Of a stretch of DNA of 64,000 nt, positions 57,160 to 64,000 are shown in pieces. Numbering within the stretch: the stretch's first letter is position 1; the number at the start of each line of letters is the position of its first letter. The stretch is from assembly GCA_030762935.1 (NCBI GenBank), contig CM060900.1:434520421-434584420 (forward strand), in the 5' to 3' direction. The position numbers and the translations under genes are program-made. This stretch comes from Hymenopus coronatus. Lineage: Eukaryota > Arthropoda > Insecta > Mantodea > Hymenopodidae. The notes below the pieces were generated by a model that made no database searches, was not told where the DNA came from, and saw nothing but the letters and a program-made list of their open reading frames with translations.

Positions 57160-58464
57160 TTAGGTAATGCATGTCAGAAATTTGGCGTATGCAATATAAC
57201 TTATTGCAATTATTAGCAGATATTACACACTATAACAGTGATTTCTTGTCATGTTTCAAAGAACACACAGCATGTTTCTAGCTTACTGGTTATTTAAATA
57301 TAAGCTTTATACTCTATGCATTCATTACTTAGGAAAAGTGTATTATAAACGTATTCACATAAAAATACAAACTTTACTCTCAATTCGTTTACAAATAAAT
57401 CTATTATTTTAAATTTTTATACCCATCGACCTAATCATTGTAGAATTGTTTGCAATTTACAAAACTGTGAACTAATCAAAATTTAATCATTTATTTCTGA
57501 AAGGTAAAGCAATATTTCGAAAGCGTATATGATGATTTTTTAAATGTACTTTTAGAGGCAGTAACAAGCATTGAAACACAGAAGTATAAGATTGCATAGT
57601 GTGGAGCATTTTGAGAATGGAAAAAAGTTGAGCGTGTCTGTTAATAAGCAAGCGTTTGTCAATTTATAGCTTCACTTAATCCCTAATTAAAATTCGAAAA
57701 GTCGGAACATTTATGTATTTTTTAAAAGCGACGAGGATCATCCAAAAAGTGACAGACGATTTGGCATAAATAAACAATAATGAAAGTTATCAACACAACA
57801 TTTTACTTACAAAATTAGAATACCTTACTCTATTTTCCAACGTAATTGCCATCGCTGTCAAGGTATTTATTGTCATGTGGTACCGTTTTTTCAATACAAA
57901 TATTACATTCTTCCACCGCTAAAGGCATAGGTCTTGAGGTCTTCATCCATCTAAAAAGTTACGTACCGTGTCCAAAGTGAAACACCGGGTTTTCTTAATT
58001 CTTTTATCGACATTCGCTTTCAACTCCTCCACTCTGGTCCTTATCGTACACACTGATTCTTCCTTGATTAAAATTATTCGCCATTTTCCTCACTGAAGAT
58101 TCCTTCATTGCATTATCATCATACACTTGGGTTGTTTGCCTATAAAATTCGATTAAGCAAACATTTTGTGCATTCAAAAAGCGAATGAGTTCTTTGGCGG
58201 TAGAAAAGCATAACATCAGCATTGAAAAACTAGTACCACTGACAGTAAAAATCTTGACAGAATGGAGATTACGTGAGAAATACAGTAAAGTATTGTAATT
58301 TGTTTAATGAAGCTTTGTACTGATATCATTCGTTAGCATTTAATTGTTCCAAATCGTCTATCACTTTCTGGATGACTCTCGTATAATTAATGTTATTTAA
58401 TTAAGAAACATGTTTTCCATTTTATATTCACTTTTTGTTAAATTACAGAGATGCATTGCCTTAA
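57160..58464 (+). mobile_element. R3 MITE-like element, nearly complete, with mariner inside
   Basis: The left end TTAGGTAATGCATGTCAGAA and right end TACAGAGATGCATTGCC followed by TTAA (58461-58464) are R3 termini. The interior has CCCATCGACCTAATCATTG, AATGTACTTTTAGAGGCAGT, AAGATTGCATAGTGTGG and TTAATAAGCAAGCG. A mariner element occupies 57730-58383; without it the copy is about 650 bp, longer than the 396-bp copy at 4057. Confidence 0.65.
57730..58383 (-). mobile_element. Mariner-like element, palindromic, family 2 (copy 3)
   Basis: The ends are ACGAGGATCATCCAAAAAGT (57731) and CTTTCTGGATGACTCTCGTA (58383). The minus strand keeps the best N-terminal part in the window: FLNAQNVCLIEFYRQTTQVY, DDNAMKESSVRKMANNFNQG and RISVYDKDQSGG (58010-58190), typical of the mariner helix-turn-helix domain. 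The core is deleted, then C-terminal sequence follows near 57850-57930. The right arm (about 58195-58383) is again an inverted copy of the 3' end (plus: ATTGAAAAACTAGTACCACT). Confidence 0.85.
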
Positions 58465-58796
58465 TTAAAATAAGTTGCATACTTCTTGTTTTCATATTCC
58501 TTCAAAACTAAAGTTAATACAATTTTAAATAATGTGCCTCGAGCATAATTTTGCATGGCATATTGGTGTTGTATTAATATGAATGATAGCTTGTTGAATG
58601 AAAAACCGAAAGACTTATTTACTTAACCACGAATGTACCATCTGAGTCCTGCTAAACCCTGAATTAAGGGAACTAAAATCAAACTCTACCCAACAAAATT
58701 GCTTAGTTATAGAGAAACATTACCTATATAAACGGGAGATTTTGTTGCTTTACAAATTATATTACTGCCTCCAGTATCTGTGTAAAATTTACACAG
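58465..58796. other. No identifiable feature
   Basis: AT-rich DNA to the right of R3; nothing recognised. Confidence 0.4.
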
Positions 58797-59697
58797 TAAC
58801 TAGAGAATGTATTGTACTCCATCCAAAAATTCTATGTGGAGATTGCACCGGAAATATATGTTTTGATACCCCTGAAACCAAATGAAGCATTTTATAAAGG
58901 TCCGGGAGTCTGTCTGTCTGTATGCCTGTCTGCCTGGCTGTCTGCCTGTATGTCTGCCTGCCTGTCTGCCTGTCTGCCTGCCTGTATGTCTGTATGCCTG
59001 TCTGCCTGCCTGTCTGAGGACAGCATAACACAAAAACGAAAAGTCTTTTAAATACCAAGGTTGTTAGTTATGTTTAATATCTCCCAAGGATGTGACCCAA
59101 AGATTTTCAAGAAAATCCCCTAATGCCAAATTACTCTTTACGTGTAAGAATTTTCAAAACTTTGATTTTCTCCAAAATTGCAACAAGGATTTATATTAAA
59201 ATACCGTAAATTAAATATCTTTACATGACAAATAAAATGTATATGTAGAATTTCATGGGAATAGGCTCTGAAGTCCCTTTCATTCTGAATGACTTTTGCA
59301 TAGCTAATAAACCGTAAGAGACAGATAAAAACTTGTGGCATAAACATGTAGACCTCGTTAAAACACATCATTTATGTCCTTTACAGTTTTATTGCGGAGC
59401 TAACGGTTTTCCTAGATAATCCTTGTTATTGGTTTGAGTTTTAAAATACTTATACTTTTCTCAGTCAGGAAGCCTTGTGTATTTTTTTTAAGTCATAGGG
59501 CTGATTGCTAAATATTTGACTTACTTTAGCACATTCATTCCTTTAGTGTTCTCTTTTACTTATAAAGGACCAAATAATAACAACATTCTACTAATGTATA
59601 TCTTGATTAGCATGGTGCAGCAAGAAGAAGAATAATCTTTTGTAGAAATTTAATTTGAGAACAGGTAGAGAAAGTCATGTGAATGGAACACATTAGA
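58797..59697 (+). repeat. R1 repeat, full length
   Basis: Forward copy from TAACTAGAGAATGTATTGTA through GATTGCACCGGAAATATATG, a 110-bp CTGT/CTGC array, GGACAGCATAACACAAAAAC, CTCCCAAGGATGTGACCCAA, GACAAATAAAATGTATATGT, AATAAACCGTAAGAGACAGA, TATATCTTGATTAGCATGGT and the intact outer end GTAGAGAAAGTCATGTGAAT GGAACACATTAG. The hairpin is half lost. Confidence 0.87.
58908..59022 (+). repeat. (CTGT/CTGC/CTGTATG)n array at the R1 protomicrosatellite
   Basis: Tetranucleotide CTGT and CTGC units are interspersed with TATGC. It occupies exactly the position where other R1 copies have (TG)n, (CA)n or (CT)n. The frames on both strands across it are artefacts. Confidence 0.9.
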
Positions 59698-59849
59698 TTG
59701 CTAAGCTAAGCAAACGATACAGTTTTTTGCAATGCCATTATGTACAACTTGGCGCCCACATTAAATAAAGCGATGACGTTTTACTGTTATTCCATAACAT
59801 TTTAACAGCTGCTGGCTGAAAAAATAGTCTAACATTTACTGAAATCATT

Positions 59850-62293
59850 GACGTCACCACCACCACCGCTGCCGCCGCCACTACCGCCGCCACCACCGCC
59901 GTCACCACCGCCGCCACCACCACCGTCACCACCGCCACAATTACCACCACCTCACCACCATTAACATCACCACCATTAACACCACCATTAAACACCATCA
60001 TATACACCATCATATACACCACTACGACCATCACCATCACCACCATTAACACCACCCCCATTTACATCACCACCTCCATCACCACCACCACCATTAACAT
60101 TACAACCACCATCACCACCACCATTAACAACATCACCACCACCATTAACACCATCATCACCACCATTAACACCATCATCACCACCATTCACACCATCAGC
60201 ATCACCACCATTAAAACCACCACCATTAACACCATCACAATTACCACCAACATTAACATCACCACCATCACCACCATTACCATCACCATTACCACCACCA
60301 TTACCACCACACCATTACCATCACCATCACCACCACCATTACCACCACCATTACCATCACCACCATTACCATCACCATCACCACCACCACCATTACCACC
60401 ACCATCGCCACCACCACTATCACCATTAGCACCACCATCACCACCACCATCACCACCACCATTACCACCCCCATCACCATTACCATCACCACCACCATTA
60501 CCATCACCAGCACCATTACAACCACATCATTACCATCACCATCGCCACCACCATTACCACCACCACCATTAACACCACCACCATTACCACCACCATCACC
60601 ACCACCATTACCACCACCATCACCACAACCATCACCACCACCACCATCACCATCACCATTACCACCACCATTACCACCACCATCACCACCACCATTACCA
60701 CCACCACCATCACCACCATCACCACCACCATCACCACCACCATCACCACCACCATCACCACCACCATCACCACCACCATTACCACCACCATTACCACCAC
60801 CATCACCACCACCATCACCATCACCATTACCACCACCACCACCATTACCATCACCATCACCACCACCACCATTACCACCACCACCATTACCACCACCATT
60901 ACCATCACCATTACCACCACCATCACCACCACCACCACCATTTCCACCACCATTACCACCACCACCACCACCATCACCATTACCACCACCATCACCACCA
61001 CCATCACCATCACCACCAACATTACCATCACCATCACCATTACCACCACCATTACCACCACCATTACCATCACCATTACCACCACCATTACCACCACCAT
61101 CACCACCACCATTACCATCACCATCACCATTACCACCACCATTACCACCACCATTACCATCACCATCACCATTACCACCACCATTACCACCACCATTACC
61201 ACCACCATCACCACCACCATTACCACCACCACCATTACCATCACCATTACCATCTCCATTACCACCACCATTACCACCACCACCATTACCATCACCATTA
61301 CCACCACCATCACCACCACCATTACCGCCACCATCACCACCACCATTACCATCACCACGAACATTACCATCACCACCAACATTACCATCACCACTATCAC
61401 CACCACCATTACCATCACCACTATCACCACCACCATTACCATCACCATCACCACCATTACCATCACCATTACCTCCACCATTACCATCACCATTACCACC
61501 ACCATCACCACCACCATTATCATCACCACTATCACCACCACCATTAATGTCACCACCATCATCACCACCACCATTAACACCACCACCATCACCACACCAT
61601 CATTAACACCACCATTAACATCACCTCTACCAACATCACCATCACCACCATTAACATCACCACCATTACAACCACCATTAACACCACCACCATCACCACC
61701 ACCACCATTAACACCATCACCACCACCATTCACAGCATCACCATCACCAGCACCATTAAAACCACCACCATTAACATCATCACCATTAACACCACCACCA
61801 TTAACACCATCACCATTAACCCCACCACAATTACCACCACCATTAATATCACCACCATCACCATCACCACCATTAACATCACCACCACCATTACCACCAC
61901 CACCATTACCGTCACCATCACCACCATTACCACCACCACCATTACCGTCACCATCACCACCAATACCACCACCATCACCACCACCACCATTATCATCACC
62001 ACCACCATTACCATCACCATCACCACCATCACCAGCACCACCACGACCATCATCACCACCACCATTACCACCACCATCACCACCACCATTACCACCATCA
62101 TCACCACCATCACCACCACCACCATCCCACCACCACCATCACCACCATCCCACCACCACCATCCCACCACCACCATCACCATCATCCCACCACCACCGTT
62201 ACCATCACCACCACCATCACCACCACCACCACCACCGCCGCCGCCGCCACCATCATCACCACCACCAGCGCCGACGCCACCACCACCACCAGT
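59850..62293 (+). repeat. CCA/TCA/TTA triplet array (2.4 kb)
   Basis: The plus strand is made of CAC, CAT and TAC-type triplets (CCACCATTACCACCACCATC and similar) with occasional CCG near both ends. I find no G on plus between about 60545 and 61326. The minus strand is GTG/ATG and GGT/GAT based, giving a 405-codon Val/Met frame (60516-61733) and a 151-codon one (61730-62185); these are composition artefacts. The array abuts an R1 fragment at its right edge. Confidence 0.95.
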
Positions 62294-62542
62294 TTTTTTA
62301 AATCTTCGTATAGCATCCTTGGAAGATAATAAACTTAAAATACCAAATTTGGGACTTTACGGTGTTTTAGTCATTGAGCTATGTTGCGCAAGGCACATAC
62401 GGACCTTTTTCTATTAACGGTTTTTTGGACTCAGGTGGCCTCAAAATATATATTTTCGCTGAAATCTTGTATTGAATTTTTGGTCGGAATACAATACTTT
62501 CTCTATAATCTATGTATATAATACGTGTAGAGAAAGTGAAGT
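62294..62542 (-). repeat. R1 repeat, hairpin-end third
   Basis: Reverse blocks AAATCTTCGTATAGCATCCT, TTGGAAGATAATAAACTTAA, TTGAGCTATGTTGCGCAAGG, CGGACCTTTTTCTATTA, CCTCAAAATATATATTTTCG and a hairpin end TATAATACGTGTAGAGAAAG. The left part is replaced by the triplet array. Confidence 0.8.
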
Positions 62543-62544
62543 TT

Positions 62545-63056
62545 ATAAGATAACTTGTGTTTTAGGGAGATCCACATTTTTTGGGTAGTACTCGTTTGTC
62601 TCTGTTTCAGTTTACCAGTTCAGCAAAATCATTCAGAGTCAGGAGTGCTTCAGAAACTATTCCCTACATCTTCAAGATATACATTTTATTTGCGTTTAAA
62701 TATATATTGATATGCTTCATTTTAATCGAAATAGTCATTTTTCAGAAAACCGACAATTTAGCAATATAAAGGGCATATAAAGGGCAATTGAGATTGGGGT
62801 TCTTTCTTGAAAAATTTCATTTCGTATCCCGAGAAAATACTAAAGTTGAATATGAAATTTGGTATTTAACGAACTTTTCGTTTTTGAGCTATGCTACCGC
62901 TCCCCCCACATACACACGCAAACACAGACCTCTTTTTAAAACATTTTATTTTGTTATTCAGGGGTCCTTGTGGTTAAATCTGGGTATCAAATTGTTGGGT
63001 GGAATACATCTTATCTCTACACCTGTACGTACACAGTACTTGATAGAAAAGTAAAA
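62545..63056 (-). repeat. R1 repeat, hairpin-side 60 percent
   Basis: A second reverse copy follows head to tail: AACTTGTGTTTTAGGGAGAT, GTTTACCAGTTCAGCAAAAT, CTTCAGAAACTATTCCC, AATTGAGATTGGGGTTCTTT, TATTTAACGAACTTTTCGTT and TTTTGAGCTATGCTACCG, with a poor hairpin (CTGTACGTACACAG) and end GATAGAAAAGTAAAAA. Confidence 0.78.
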
Positions 63057-63695
63057 ATATGGCACAAAAGAGGTTAGAGTTCTGCAACGTAAAAACTTCG
63101 ACTTTGATACTGGAGGGTTTTCCTAGCAGATATTGACTATTTCAGTTATGCACCCAGGACAACAGTTAAAGTGGAAAGAAGTTTTTTTTTTGTGCAGAAA
63201 TGTTTTCATAATAGCAAAATAGACTTCTAATAATGTATAATATATAGCAAGGCAGATTTTGTCACGTTATCATTGTAAAGCTTATATTAGTTCTCAAATG
63301 GCAGATGACGCATTCGACAATGTTTATTTACCGAAGGTTCCTTTTTTTCTTTCTTCACTGTCTCCTGAATAATGATATGAACGACCAATATACCAATATC
63401 GATAACAACAATAGAAATAGAGAACAATTATTTTATTTCTGCTTTTAATAACTAATACACAAAATGAAAACAAACGTTATTTTATTTGAGGTTATTGCAC
63501 TCTTCTCATACATAACAAATACAAATTATTATTTTTCACTTTTTTTTTAACTTAATACATTATGAATTGGATAAAACTTTATATAAAATTGTGGACCGGA
63601 CAGTTATTAAAAGTGAAGGTTAGCTGACTGACTGGATTGTCACCCTGCATCCAATAACCAGGACAGGAGATTAAACAAACCAACGTCTGGTGTGA
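63057..63695. other. No identifiable feature
   Basis: AT-rich DNA; nothing recognised. Confidence 0.4.
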
Positions 63696-64000
63696 ATAAA
63701 ATAATTTGCGCTAATGTTTATATCGATTAGCATGATGTAGAAAAAATCTGATTCACATGACTTTCTTTGCAACTGTGTAAGGGATTCTTGTTAATAAGAT
63801 TATTCTATCTACTTCATGCTAATATAGATAAACATTAGTAGAAACGGTGTTATTATTTAGTTCTTTGTATTTGGAAGGGAAATTAAGGAATACCGCAGGC
63901 TAAACCGACTGTCAAATGTTTTAATACGTGGTCGTTATGGGATTGAAATCCGTTTCTTTGCGTGCGCAGGAGATGACAAGTTCCCGCATGAAAAATGTTT
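63696..64000 (-). repeat. R1 repeat, cut by window edge, next to an opposed fragment
   Basis: From about 63744 a reverse copy reads TCTGATTCACATGACTTTCT, CTTCATGCTAATATAGATAA, ACATTAGTAGAAACGGTGTT and CAGGCTAAACCGACTGTCAA, and continues past the window. Just before it, TTGCGCTAATGTTTATATCG ATTAGCATGATGTAGA (63700-63740) is the 3' end of a forward copy, so the two face each other. Confidence 0.75.

Noticed and set aside
58789..59058. Frames on both strands with RQTGRQ or CLSACLSA repeats
   Set aside because: Artefacts of the CTGT/CTGC microsatellite.
60516..62185. 405- and 151-codon minus-strand frames rich in Val and Met
   Set aside because: They are produced by the GTG/ATG reading of the triplet array; other frames are also open and there is no non-repetitive protein sequence.
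59850..62293. CRISPR-like or phage-like repeat array
   Set aside because: Units are simple triplets without spacers, and the whole context is eukaryotic.

Overview
The window looks like repeat-rich nuclear DNA from an invertebrate animal. It is AT-rich, shows no bacterial-style gene packing, has no open reading frame that I recognise as a complete host gene, and is filled with tRNA-derived SINEs, mariner/Tc1 transposon relics, MITE-like repeats, micro- and minisatellites. The tRNA-headed SINEs and mariner relics resemble what is common in arthropods with large genomes (an insect would fit), but I cannot prove the taxon from sequence alone. The window is best read as intergenic or long-intron DNA.

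The dominant component is an approximately 860-bp dispersed repeat, here called R1. I count about 25 full or partial copies in both orientations, roughly 13-14 kb or a fifth of the window. One end is a near-palindromic hairpin centred on CTATGTACATAG; the other is a conserved GTAGAGAAAGTCATGTGAAT block. One copy (47483-48341) sits cleanly inside a copy of a second repeat (R2) whose two uninterrupted relatives are also here, which shows R1 is mobile and fixes its ends. R1 also carries a protomicrosatellite site that has grown into different motifs in different copies, and one copy has a 69-bp internal segment tandemly amplified.

Five mariner-like elements (17031-17707, 31240-31947, 26427-27131, 50040-50968, 57730-58383) belong to two families yet share one odd design: both ends are inverted copies of the transposase 3' end, so C-terminal coding sequence faces outward from each side. 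A separate Tc1/mariner relic lies at 5976-6730 and an N-terminal fragment at 48515-48622. A third dispersed repeat (R3) has terminal inverted repeats and TTAA flanks. SINEs fall into several families; two of them (A and B) share a tRNA-like head and body but have different tails.

By region: 1-2.2 kb R1 and R2; 2.4-2.9 kb polypyrimidine tract; 4-4.5 kb R3 and a SINE; 6-6.7 kb Tc1-like relic; 7-9.2 kb R1; 9.8-11.7 kb R3 and SINEs; 12.9-19 kb R1 cluster with nested SINE and mariner; 19.4-22.8 kb degenerate SINE-like DNA; 25-28.8 kb SINEs, mariner, R1; 31-32 kb mariner; 34.7-38.7 kb SINE, R3, R1; 39.3-40.7 kb minisatellite of 38/39 bp; 41.5-48.5 kb R1/R2 cluster; 50-55 kb mariner, R1 and SINEs; 55.1-55.5 kb a GC-richer segment that may be an exon; 55.6-59.7 kb R3, R1, mariner; 59.85-62.29 kb a 2.4-kb CCA/TCA/TTA triplet array; 62.3 kb to the end R1 again. 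No genes working together were found: the organisation is nested transposons.
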